Shown here in pieces: positions 1 through 6,958 of a stretch of 39,951 nucleotides of DNA. The stretch spans positions 1 through 39,951 of the forward strand of contig JAVXBD010000005.1 of the NCBI GenBank assembly GCA_036660175.1, read 5' to 3'. The stretch is from Christensenella sp036660175. GTDB lineage: Bacteria; Bacillota; Clostridia; Christensenellales; Christensenellaceae. Positions within the stretch are counted from its first letter, which is position 1, and every line of letters starts with the position of its first letter. The notes below the pieces were generated by a model. The model searched no databases. It saw nothing but the letters and a program-made list of their open reading frames with translations, and was not told the origin of the DNA. The position numbers and the translations under genes are program-made.

Positions 1-45
1 AATGAGTCGCTTTTTCAACAATATTTCTACTACTATCATTTTCAA
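1..45 (-). CDS. possible 5' end of an unidentified gene, cut by the window edge
   Basis: A reading frame opens at a TTG at 45-43 and stays open to the window edge, giving 15 codons (MKMIVVEILLKKRLI). An SD-like GAGGGGA at 58-52 lies about 7 bases upstream of the TTG. An in-frame ATG follows at 39-37. A good sigma-A promoter at 153-181 points into it. The fragment is too short to identify. It could be chance, because only the start context supports it. Confidence 0.35.
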   Translation of the reverse strand, partial: MKMIVVEILLKKRLI

Positions 46-152
46 TGTGTTTCCCCTCAAAGCATACAAATCCTGTTAAGACAATAAACATCATTTGTCA
101 TAAAAAAGAAGAAAACTCGACTTTCTTATAAAACTTTTAGTCCGATATTAAC

Positions 153-181
153 ATTGTATTAATATCATCAAAGATTATCAA
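153..181 (-). promoter_or_regulatory. sigma-A promoter for the left-edge gene
   Basis: On the minus strand TTGATA (181-176) and TACAAT (158-153) are separated by 17 bases. Transcription would start near 146 and leave a leader of about 100 nt before the TTG at 45. The stretch 46-152 shows nothing else beyond a weak AT-only hairpin near 88-115. Confidence 0.5.
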
Positions 182-194
182 ACATTTACAAAAC

Positions 195-239
195 AAAAAA
201 CCTTGTATTACCACTAACAACAGTGTAAATACAAGGTTT
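195..239 (-). terminator. rho-independent terminator of tRNA-Val
   Basis: A 12-bp perfect stem has arms at 198-209 and 228-239, with a small nested CACT/AGTG hairpin inside the loop. Read on the minus strand it runs into six T residues (200-195). It starts 6 bp past the encoded CCA of the tRNA, so it ends a single-tRNA transcript. Confidence 0.85.
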
Positions 240-244
240 CTTTA

Positions 245-320
245 TGGTGGGAGCAACAGGGCTCGAACCTGTGACCCTCTGCTTGTAGGGCAGATGCTCT
301 CCCAGCTGAGCTATGCTCCC
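245..320 (-). tRNA. tRNA-Val (anticodon UAC)
   Basis: The minus strand folds as a full cloverleaf. The acceptor stem is GGGAGCA/TGCTCCC, the D arm GCTC/GAGC, the anticodon stem TCTGC/GCAGA with loop CCTACAA, the variable loop has five bases, and the T arm ACAGG/CCTGT carries TTCGAGC. The anticodon TAC (285-287) reads valine GUN codons. The 3' CCA is encoded (245-247). The gene stands alone between its own promoter (353-381) and terminator (195-239). Confidence 0.97.
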
Positions 321-352
321 TCTGGGTCTTGTTGTTTTCACAACGCTTAATT

Positions 353-381
353 ATTATATGATATTATGATTACAGTGTCAA
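353..381 (-). promoter_or_regulatory. consensus sigma-A promoter of tRNA-Val
   Basis: TTGACA (381-376) and TATAAT (358-353) are separated by exactly 17 bases on the minus strand, a perfect match to the sigma-70/sigma-A consensus, as expected for a stable-RNA gene. The start would fall about 26 bp upstream of the mature tRNA 5' end. Confidence 0.9.
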
Positions 382-405
382 CGATTATTTTCAAGGTGTA
401 TTCAA

Positions 406-432
406 AATTATTGTATTTATTGCTCAATAATT
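406..432 (-). terminator. weak terminator candidate after hisIE
   Basis: An 8-bp AT-only stem (AATTATTG at 406-413, CAATAATT at 425-432) lies 38 bp past the hisIE stop. On the minus strand it is followed by only TT and then GA. It is the only hairpin between the his operon and the tRNA promoter, but its low GC and short T tract make it weak. Confidence 0.3.
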
Positions 433-469
433 CTTAAAATATCTCTTGATTACTACATAATATGCAAAA

Positions 470-1084
470 TTATCTTCTTTTTTCAAGTTCTGCGAAAAGT
501 TCTGTCAGGCTCAATCCTTTTTCGTTCATCAGCACCAATAGATGATAAATTAAATCTGCCGCTTCATATTGCAGTTCTTCTGTTCCATCATTTTTGGAAG
601 CGATAATCACTTCTGCCGATTCTTCCCCTACTTTTTTAAGAATTTTATCAAGTCCTTTTTCAAAAAGATAGTTCGTATAGGAGCCTTCTTTTGGATGTAC
701 TTTTCTGTCTGCAATTAAATCATATAATTCATATAAAAGTGATGAATTAGCAATTGTTTCCTTTTTCATTGCTTGATTAAAAAAGCAGGAATATTCTCCC
801 GTATGACATGCAACACCTGTTTGTTCCACTGTAAGCAAAATGCTGTCAAAATCGCAATCAAAATCAAGCTTCACTACTTTTTGCACATTTCCAGATGTTT
901 CGCCTTTTTTCCATAGTTGCTTACGAGAGCGTGAATAGTACACCGCATATCCCGTTTTAAGCGTTTCTTTGAGTGCCGCTTCGTCCATGTATGCCTGCAT
1001 CAGCACTTTCCCTGTGTGCGCTTCCTGTGCGATAACAGGAATAAGTCCATCTGCGCTATACTTTACTTTTTCTAAATAATCCAT
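470..1084 (-). CDS. hisIE: bifunctional phosphoribosyl-AMP cyclohydrolase / phosphoribosyl-ATP pyrophosphatase
   Basis: A cytoplasmic enzyme of histidine synthesis. The HisE part hydrolyses PR-ATP to PR-AMP and the HisI part then opens the adenine ring. The 204 residues divide into HisI (about 1-105), with SRSRKQLWKKGETSGN at 51-66, DCDFD at 76-80 and the metal-site run CHTGEYSC at 93-100, and HisE (about 115-204), with the VGEESAEVI helix at 152-160 and EAADLIYHLL at 174-183. The ATG has a good SD (AAGGAGC, 6 bases upstream). It is the last gene of the his operon, 11 bp after hisF. The fused arrangement is common in bacteria. Confidence 0.97.
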   Translation of the reverse strand: MDYLEKVKYSADGLIPVIAQEAHTGKVLMQAYMDEAALKETLKTGYAVYYSRSRKQLWKKGETSGNVQKVVKLDFDCDFDSILLTVEQTGVACHTGEYSCFFNQAMKKETIANSSLLYELYDLIADRKVHPKEGSYTNYLFEKGLDKILKKVGEESAEVIIASKNDGTEELQYEAADLIYHLLVLMNEKGLSLTELFAELEKRR

Positions 1085-1095
1085 TTTTCTGCTCC

Positions 1096-1854
1096 TTATA
1101 TTCTTACTTGTATGTTTTTCGATTTTAAATACTCTTTTACCTGATTTATTTTTAATTCATTATAATGAAAGAGTGAGGCAGCAAGCACTGCGCTTGCATC
1201 TGCTTTTTCAATAATTTCTGCAAAATCTTCCAACTTGCCTGCACCACCCGATGCAATCACTGGCACATTTACAGTTTCACACACTAATTTTGTGAGTTCG
1301 ACATCATATCCATTTTTTGTACCATCTGCATCCATACTCGTTAGAAGAATTTCTCCTGCACCCAATACACACACTTTTTTTGCCCACTCAATTGCATCAA
1401 TGCCTGTATTGACTCTGCCGCCATTCAAAAACACCTCAAACTTGCCTTTATCATTTTTCTTTGCATCAATTGCCACAACCACACATTGACTGCCAAATTT
1501 TATTGCTGCATCACTGATAAGCTGCGGCCGATGAATTGCTGCTGAATTAACAGAGATTTTATCTGCACCGCATTTTAAGATTCTGCGAAAATCTTCCACC
1601 GTACGTATCCCGCCGCCCACCGTAAGCGGTATAAAAACTTGCTCTGCGGTTCTTGACACTACTTCTTCCATAATTCCACGATTGTCAGCTGATGCCGTAA
1701 TATCCAAAAAAACCAGTTCATCTGCACCTTGCTCGTTATATGCTTTTGCAATCTGCACAGGATCACCCGCATCTTTTAAATCAACAAAGTTGACACCCTT
1801 TACAACACGCCCTTTACACACATCAAGGCAAGGAATAATTCTTCTTGTCAACAT
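1096..1854 (-). CDS. hisF: imidazole glycerol phosphate synthase, cyclase subunit
   Basis: The cyclase half of IGP synthase. It uses ammonia passed from HisH to convert PRFAR to imidazole-glycerol phosphate and AICAR, linking histidine and purine synthesis. The 252-residue (beta/alpha)8 barrel shows both catalytic aspartates, D11 in IPCLDVCKGRVVKG and D130 in VVVAIDAKK, plus the phosphate-binding glycines TVGGGIR (about 78-84) and ASGGAG near residue 202. The length is normal. It starts 1 bp after the hisA stop with only a weak SD, which suggests translational coupling. Confidence 0.98.
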   Translation of the reverse strand: MLTRRIIPCLDVCKGRVVKGVNFVDLKDAGDPVQIAKAYNEQGADELVFLDITASADNRGIMEEVVSRTAEQVFIPLTVGGGIRTVEDFRRILKCGADKISVNSAAIHRPQLISDAAIKFGSQCVVVAIDAKKNDKGKFEVFLNGGRVNTGIDAIEWAKKVCVLGAGEILLTSMDADGTKNGYDVELTKLVCETVNVPVIASGGAGKLEDFAEIIEKADASAVLAASLFHYNELKINQVKEYLKSKNIQVRI

Positions 1855-1855
1855 C

Positions 1856-2569
1856 TTATTTCGCCGCCTGCAATGCTTCTTCTAAGGTCATTGTTCCTGC
1901 GTATAACGCTTTTCCAACGATACATCCGCACGCACCCGTCCCTTTTACACGTTTGATGTCCTCAATACTACTGACTCCGCCCGATGCAATCAAATTCACC
2001 CAAGTTTTTTTAACAATCTGTTCCGTTTTTTCGATGTTTGGTCCTTCCATCATGCCATCTTTTGCAATATCGGTATAAATAATATTAGCTACACCCAATT
2101 TATGCATTTGTATTGCCAAATCCACTGGATCAATATCCGTTGCATCTGCCCAACCTTTGATGGCAACCTTACCTTCTTTAGCATCAATGCCCACAGCAAT
2201 ACGGTCTTTATATCTGGACACTGCCCACTTCACAATTTCAGGATCTTCCACTGCAACCGTTCCTAAAATCACTCTAGATATTCCAACTTCGTCAAGACGC
2301 ACCATAATATCTTCCTTTGTACGCACACCGCCGCCCATCTGCACAGGTATTTTTATAGACTGTACCAATTGTTTAATAATTTCCTTGTTTACAAATTCGC
2401 CAGAAAACGCAGCATCAAGATCCACCACATGAATATAATTTGCGCCCGCTTTTTCCCATCTTTTTGCCATCTCTACTGGATCGCCATATTCTGTAGATTT
2501 TCCCATTTCACCTTGTAGCAGTCTGACGCATTTCCCATTTTTTATATCAATCGCAGGATAAATTTTCAT
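1856..2569 (-). CDS. hisA: ProFAR isomerase (phosphoribosylformimino-AICAR-P isomerase)
   Basis: Catalyses the Amadori rearrangement of ProFAR to PRFAR, the substrate of HisHF. The 237-residue (beta/alpha)8 barrel is homologous to HisF. Its catalytic aspartates are D8 in YPAIDIKNGKCVRL and D129 in VGIDAKEG. The phosphate loops are MGGGVR (78-83) and SGGVSS in the C-terminal third. The ATG overlaps the hisH stop as ATGA, and an SD GGAGG sits in the last hisH codons, so the two are translationally coupled. Confidence 0.98.
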   Translation of the reverse strand: MKIYPAIDIKNGKCVRLLQGEMGKSTEYGDPVEMAKRWEKAGANYIHVVDLDAAFSGEFVNKEIIKQLVQSIKIPVQMGGGVRTKEDIMVRLDEVGISRVILGTVAVEDPEIVKWAVSRYKDRIAVGIDAKEGKVAIKGWADATDIDPVDLAIQMHKLGVANIIYTDIAKDGMMEGPNIEKTEQIVKKTWVNLIASGGVSSIEDIKRVKGTGACGCIVGKALYAGTMTLEEALQAAK

Positions 2570-3168
2570 TTTAGACCTCCAAAATTTTTCATCATTGCAA
2601 GCCCGGTTTCTCCACTCTTTTCCGGGTGAAACTGCAATCCGTACATATTATCTTTTTGAATTGCAGAAACAAAATCATAACCATAGTTCGTTGTCGCAAG
2701 AATGTTTTCCTGCGGTACATTCTGTGCATGATATGAATGCACAAAATACACAAACTGTTCTTTTTGAGCGGTACAGAACAACTCGTTATCTTTGATTTTT
2801 AGGGTATTCCAGCACATATGCGGCACACGCAGATTTTGCACATCAAAAGGCACTACCTCGCCCTTTATCAGTGACATACACTCATACTGCCCATTCTCAT
2901 AGCTTTTTTCAAGCATTAGCTGCATTCCCAGACAAATTCCCAAAAAATATTTGCCTGCTTTTATCTGCCGCTTGATTTCACCAACTAACCCACGCTGTTC
3001 TATATTTTTCATTGCATCTGCAATCGCCCCCACACCCGGCAAAACGATATGACTTGCCTCTCCAATTTTTTTCTTGCTATCAGTAATTTGAGCATCAAAG
3101 CCTACAAACTCAAACGCTTTTTGCACACTGCGTAAGTTTCCCATACCATAATCAATAATGGCTATCAT
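2566..3168 (-). CDS. hisH: imidazole glycerol phosphate synthase, glutamine amidotransferase subunit
   Basis: A class I glutaminase that supplies ammonia to HisF. Of its 200 residues the nucleophile is C79 in FLGICLGMQ, and the His/Glu pair is H181/E183 in QFHPEKSG. The oxyanion region LPGVGA (43-48) is also present. It is a complete catalytic triad in a normal-length protein. The start overlaps hisB by 4 bases (ATGA), with an AGGTG SD inside hisB. It should form a heterodimer with the HisF encoded two genes downstream. Confidence 0.98.
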   Translation of the reverse strand: MIAIIDYGMGNLRSVQKAFEFVGFDAQITDSKKKIGEASHIVLPGVGAIADAMKNIEQRGLVGEIKRQIKAGKYFLGICLGMQLMLEKSYENGQYECMSLIKGEVVPFDVQNLRVPHMCWNTLKIKDNELFCTAQKEQFVYFVHSYHAQNVPQENILATTNYGYDFVSAIQKDNMYGLQFHPEKSGETGLAMMKNFGGLK

Positions 3169-3749
3169 AACACACCTTTTGTTGAAAAAACGCCCTTGAT
3201 TTGTGGATCAACAGACAACGCTTCCCTCAGGCACTGCCCCACCGCCTTAAATGCAGCCTCTAAAATATGATGTGTATTCTTGCCATACTGCAAATTCATA
3301 TGCAGTGTAAGCCCTGCATTCATCGCCAATGCTCTAAAAAACTCCTCACAAAGCTCTGCGTCAAAATCACCCGTCTTTGAGTTTTTCAACTCAATGTTAT
3401 ATGCAAAATAGGGTCTGCCGCTAATATCCAGATTTGTCATCATCAGGGTTTCGTCCATTGGCACAAACTTTGTAGCATATCTGCGAATACCTTCTTTGTT
3501 TCCCATGGCTTGCCTAAGCGCCTCACCAATCACGATACCGCAATCCTCCACTGTATGATGTGCGTCAACTTTCACATCCCCTTTACAGCTAAGCTCTAAG
3601 CTCATCTGCGAATGTTTGGCAAATAAATCCAACATATGATTAAAAAACCCCACACCTGTGTCAATGTTGCTTGTACCATCGCCATCAATCGCAAGCTTTA
3701 GCTTGATGTCTGTTTCATTTGTTTTTCTTTCGATTATACACTCTCTCAT
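3165..3749 (-). CDS. hisB: imidazoleglycerol-phosphate dehydratase (monofunctional)
   Basis: Dehydrates IGP to imidazole-acetol phosphate with a manganese-dependent active site. The 194 residues carry the two internal-repeat metal motifs, DAHHTVEDCGIVIGEAL (about 62-78) and NTHHILEAAFKAVGQCL near 157-173. There is no N-terminal histidinol-phosphatase domain, so unlike the enterobacterial HisB it is monofunctional, as usual in Bacillota. The ATG overlaps the hisD stop (ATGA) behind a GAGG SD. Confidence 0.98.
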   Translation of the reverse strand: MRECIIERKTNETDIKLKLAIDGDGTSNIDTGVGFFNHMLDLFAKHSQMSLELSCKGDVKVDAHHTVEDCGIVIGEALRQAMGNKEGIRRYATKFVPMDETLMMTNLDISGRPYFAYNIELKNSKTGDFDAELCEEFFRALAMNAGLTLHMNLQYGKNTHHILEAAFKAVGQCLREALSVDPQIKGVFSTKGVL

Positions 3750-5032
3750 AGTTCCTCAAATCTGATTTTTGCACTGCGGGCATGAGCATCTAAGCCCTCC
3801 GCCTTCGCAAACATCTCTACTTTTTTATAGACTTTTTCAAACTCTTCTTTAGAATAGTATATCACACTCGATTTCTTTTGAAAATCATCGACATTCAAAG
3901 GTGATGAAAACTTCGAGGTAGAATTAGTCGGCAGCACATGATTTGTTCCTGCAAAATAATCTCCCAATGGTTCTGGAGAATATTCACCTAAGAAAATCGA
4001 GCCTGCATTGATAACTTTCGGCAGCAGTTCCATTGGATTTTTTGTGCAAATCTCAAGGTGTTCCGGAGCAATTCTATTGGAGATGTCCACACAATCCTGC
4101 AAATCTTTGGCAAGTATAATCGTTCCATAATTCTCAAGCGACTTTAACACGATTTCCTTTTTGGGAAGCTGCTGCATCTGCTTTAAAATCTCCGCCTTTA
4201 CTTTTCCTGCCATTTGCTCGCTGTTTGTCACAAGAACACATGCCGCAAGCTCATCATGCTCAGCCTGTGATAAAAAATCCGCCGCAATAAACTGCTCGTT
4301 TGCATCTTCATCGGCAATCACTAACACCTCTGAGGGCCCTGCAATCATGTCAATACCTACCTGTCCATACACGCTTTTTTTAGCAAGTGCAACATAAATA
4401 TTCCCAGGTCCTGTTACTTTATTCGTTTTAGGGACGCTTTGTGTCCCATAGGCAAATGCTGCAATTGCCTGCGCACCGCCCATCTTATAAATCCGATCTG
4501 CCCCCGCAATGCTCGCCGCCACAATGGTCACTGGGTTTATCTGCCCGTTTGTTGCTGGAGTTGCCACACAGATATTCTCCACTCCTGCACATTTTGCAGG
4601 AATGATATTCATCAGTACACTTGATGGATATGCCGCTTTTCCACCTGGCACGTATACCCCTGCACTCTGTACAGGAATATAAAGCTGTCCTAAAATTTTC
4701 CCATCTTTTTCTATAAACCAATTCTCTCGCTTTTGTCTGTCATGAAATTCTTTGATGTTTTGCGCCGCCTCTTTCATGATTTCAATCAGTGCTTTATCAA
4801 CTTCCAAAAACGCTTCTTGGATTTCTTGCTTGCTCACCAACAGATTTTGAGAAGTTACAGCAAATCCGTCAAATTTCTGAATATAATCGAAAAGTGCTTT
4901 ATCTCCATTTGTTTTGATGTCATATAGAATTTCATCTACTGTTTTCTGCTGCTGTGCATAATCTGTCTGCGCACGATTCAGCAGTCTTTTATCAATGGAC
5001 TCTGTATCATCAGATTTTATAATTGGTAGCAT
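3746..5032 (-). CDS. hisD: histidinol dehydrogenase
   Basis: Performs the last two steps of the pathway, oxidising L-histidinol to L-histidine with two NAD+ and a zinc ion. The 428 residues show the family signatures: GPSEVLVIAD and the zinc-site run LSQAEHDELA in the middle, APEHLEI, and GTNHVLPT near the C terminus. The length is typical. Its ATG directly abuts the hisG TAA, with SD GGAGG in the last hisG codons. It converts the product of HisC and of histidinol phosphatase, neither of which is encoded in this operon. Confidence 0.98.
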   Translation of the reverse strand: MLPIIKSDDTESIDKRLLNRAQTDYAQQQKTVDEILYDIKTNGDKALFDYIQKFDGFAVTSQNLLVSKQEIQEAFLEVDKALIEIMKEAAQNIKEFHDRQKRENWFIEKDGKILGQLYIPVQSAGVYVPGGKAAYPSSVLMNIIPAKCAGVENICVATPATNGQINPVTIVAASIAGADRIYKMGGAQAIAAFAYGTQSVPKTNKVTGPGNIYVALAKKSVYGQVGIDMIAGPSEVLVIADEDANEQFIAADFLSQAEHDELAACVLVTNSEQMAGKVKAEILKQMQQLPKKEIVLKSLENYGTIILAKDLQDCVDISNRIAPEHLEICTKNPMELLPKVINAGSIFLGEYSPEPLGDYFAGTNHVLPTNSTSKFSSPLNVDDFQKKSSVIYYSKEEFEKVYKKVEMFAKAEGLDAHARSAKIRFEEL

Positions 5033-5665
5033 TTACAGTTCCTCCAGTGCCGCCGAAAGCTGTGCAATCAACGGTTTAATTCGCTGTGATTTCGTTTTAA
5101 GGCTCACTTGGTTTACCACCAGCCTTGCACTTATTTCACAAATATCTTCCAGTACACACAAACCGTTTTCACGCAGTGTTGCACCACTTTCCACAATATC
5201 TACAATCACATCGCTCAAATCCAGTATCGGAGCTAATTCAATACTTCCATTTAGCTTAATAATTTCAATATCTTCACCCTTTTCGTCATAAAACATTTTG
5301 GCAACTCGTGGATATTTGGTTGCTACTCGTGTAATATGCGAAGTAATTTTATCATGCTTCCTGTTTTCGTATCCTGCAACGGATATTTTGCATTTTGCAT
5401 ATTTTAGATCCAACATTTCGTATAGCGGCAGTCCAGCCTCAAGCAGCGTATCTTTTCCAGCAATTCCCAAATCCGCCACGCCTCGATAGACATAAATCGG
5501 CACATCTGCTGGTTTTACTAACACAAACCGCAAATCGTTCTTTAAATCATACACCACCAATTTACGTGTGTCTTTTTCAAGCTGTGAAGTATCCATTCCG
5601 CATCTTGAAAAAAGCTGAACAGCAAATTTTGCAAGTCTTCCCTTTGCCAACGCAATTGTAATCAT
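5033..5665 (-). CDS. hisG: ATP phosphoribosyltransferase catalytic subunit, short form
   Basis: Catalyses the committed step, ATP + PRPP to PR-ATP. At 210 residues it is the short HisG-S form, which lacks the C-terminal histidine-binding regulatory domain and needs HisZ for activity and feedback inhibition. Visible signatures are ALAKGRLAKFAVQLF (5-19), GVADLGIAGKDTLLE (about 62-76) and the PRPP-binding run DIVESGATLRENGL (about 156-169). The ATG follows the hisZ TAG by 1 bp with SD GAGGTG. The partner gene directly upstream supports the short-form assignment. Confidence 0.97.
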   Translation of the reverse strand: MITIALAKGRLAKFAVQLFSRCGMDTSQLEKDTRKLVVYDLKNDLRFVLVKPADVPIYVYRGVADLGIAGKDTLLEAGLPLYEMLDLKYAKCKISVAGYENRKHDKITSHITRVATKYPRVAKMFYDEKGEDIEIIKLNGSIELAPILDLSDVIVDIVESGATLRENGLCVLEDICEISARLVVNQVSLKTKSQRIKPLIAQLSAALEEL

Positions 5666-5666
5666 G

Positions 5667-6833
5667 CTACTTCACCTCATCTTCAAGAAAGCATACATCA
5701 TATCTCATGCAGTCATAATCATTTCCATTCATCTCAATCACTACACGTTTCCCACTATTTCTCAGCTTTTGTGCTACTTGATAGGCACGCTCTCGCTCAT
5801 TTTGCTTACATTTTATCACAGTAATTTTTTCATTGTTTATTTTTAAAGCGCCCTGCTTTTCCAAAACAATCAATAGTTCCTTAATACCCATCGCAAATCC
5901 TGTTGCAGCAGCCGATGCCCCAAACTCCTGTAGCAGATCGTCATATCTGCCTCCCGATAAAATTGGAGTACCAATTCTGTCTGAAATTCCTCGGAAGATA
6001 ATTCCAGAATAGTAATTAAAGTTGTTAAGTATGCCAAAATCAATTGAAATATAATCTTTATATCCAAAATCACATAATATTTTGTACACTTCGCCAATAT
6101 TTTTGACCGCATTTTTGCACTCTTCGTTTTTCGCAAGATTCTGCGCAATTCCAAGCACTTCCACTCCGCCAAAAAGATTGCCAAGCTCCAGCAGCGTACT
6201 TTTTGTCTGCGCATCAATCGTAGTTCTTGACAATTCATACTCAAGCTCTACGTTGTTTTTTGTATCAATCAGTTGTCTAATTTTATCAGCTTGCATATCA
6301 GTAATATCAAGTTCGCTCATCAATCCTTTAAAAAACGCAACCTGACCAATATCAATTTTAAAATCGGCAACACCCACGCACAACAGACTTTGAATGGCAA
6401 GTGCAATCACTTCTGCATCTGCATCTGCACCACTTTTCCCAATCAATTCGACACCTGCCTGCGTAAACTCTGTTTTTCCGCTGATTCCACTGTTTAAAAA
6501 GCCATAGGCATTGCCAGTATAACACAGCCGTAAGACATCTTGCTTTGCAAGCAGCTTTGTTGCAGCCATGCGTGCAATCGGTCCTGTAATATCTGGCCGC
6601 AATGCAAGAATGCGTCCCTGTAAATCAAAAAATTTAATCATATTTTCTTGTACATACGGCACAGCATCATGCATAAAGACCTCATAGTATTCAAAAGACG
6701 GAGTTTCAATTCGGTCATAGCCGTTTTTAAAAAACTCTGCATTAATTTGATCTTCTATATTTTTCTTCGCTGCACATTCATCGGGCAAGTAGTCCCATGC
6801 TCCGTTTGGTATCTGCAATTTTAGTTTATCCAT
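5667..6833 (-). CDS. hisZ: ATP phosphoribosyltransferase regulatory subunit (HisRS paralogue)
   Basis: A catalytically inactive paralogue of histidyl-tRNA synthetase that assembles with short HisG and carries histidine feedback control. The class II synthetase-like core is recognisable: IPNGAWDYLP at the N terminus, the motif 2-like stretch ILALRPDITGPIARM, and GGRYDDLLQEFG in the C-terminal half. I start it at the ATG at 6833-6831 (388 aa). The frame is open further upstream to a TTG at 6884, but those 17 codons are unlike the family and that TTG is part of a TTGACA promoter box. It is the first gene of the his operon. Its own SD is weak (GAGA/GTGAAG). Confidence 0.93.
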   Translation of the reverse strand: MDKLKLQIPNGAWDYLPDECAAKKNIEDQINAEFFKNGYDRIETPSFEYYEVFMHDAVPYVQENMIKFFDLQGRILALRPDITGPIARMAATKLLAKQDVLRLCYTGNAYGFLNSGISGKTEFTQAGVELIGKSGADADAEVIALAIQSLLCVGVADFKIDIGQVAFFKGLMSELDITDMQADKIRQLIDTKNNVELEYELSRTTIDAQTKSTLLELGNLFGGVEVLGIAQNLAKNEECKNAVKNIGEVYKILCDFGYKDYISIDFGILNNFNYYSGIIFRGISDRIGTPILSGGRYDDLLQEFGASAAATGFAMGIKELLIVLEKQGALKINNEKITVIKCKQNERERAYQVAQKLRNSGKRVVIEMNGNDYDCMRYDVCFLEDEVK

Positions 6834-6857
6834 TGTCTTCACATCTCTCAAATCTGT

Positions 6858-6884
6858 TTTATATTTTACAGCGGTCTGTGTCAA
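6858..6884 (-). promoter_or_regulatory. second putative his-operon promoter (P2)
   Basis: TTGACA (6884-6879) and TATAAA (6863-6858) lie on the minus strand with a 15-base spacer, which is shorter than ideal. Transcription would start about 20 bases before the hisZ ATG. The TTG of the -35 box could be mistaken for a hisZ start. Confidence 0.4.
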
Positions 6885-6923
6885 AAATAATTTATCGTAG
6901 TAAATCGCTATCTAACTAATATG

Positions 6924-6952
6924 ATAATACAGCAGTAGGTGCTATTTGTCAA
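6924..6952 (-). promoter_or_regulatory. main his-operon promoter (P1)
   Basis: TTGACA (6952-6947) and TATTAT (6929-6924) are separated by exactly 17 bases on the minus strand. The -35 box begins 6 bp after the recG stop codon. The predicted start near 6917 gives a leader of about 85 nt to the hisZ ATG, which is too short for a T-box. It contains only a small ACAG/CTGT hairpin. Confidence 0.8.
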
Positions 6953-6958
6953 GATGTT

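Noticed and set aside
6834..6884. HisZ starting at the TTG at 6884
   Set aside because: No SD precedes it, the 17 added residues are unlike the family, and the TTG is part of a TTGACA box.
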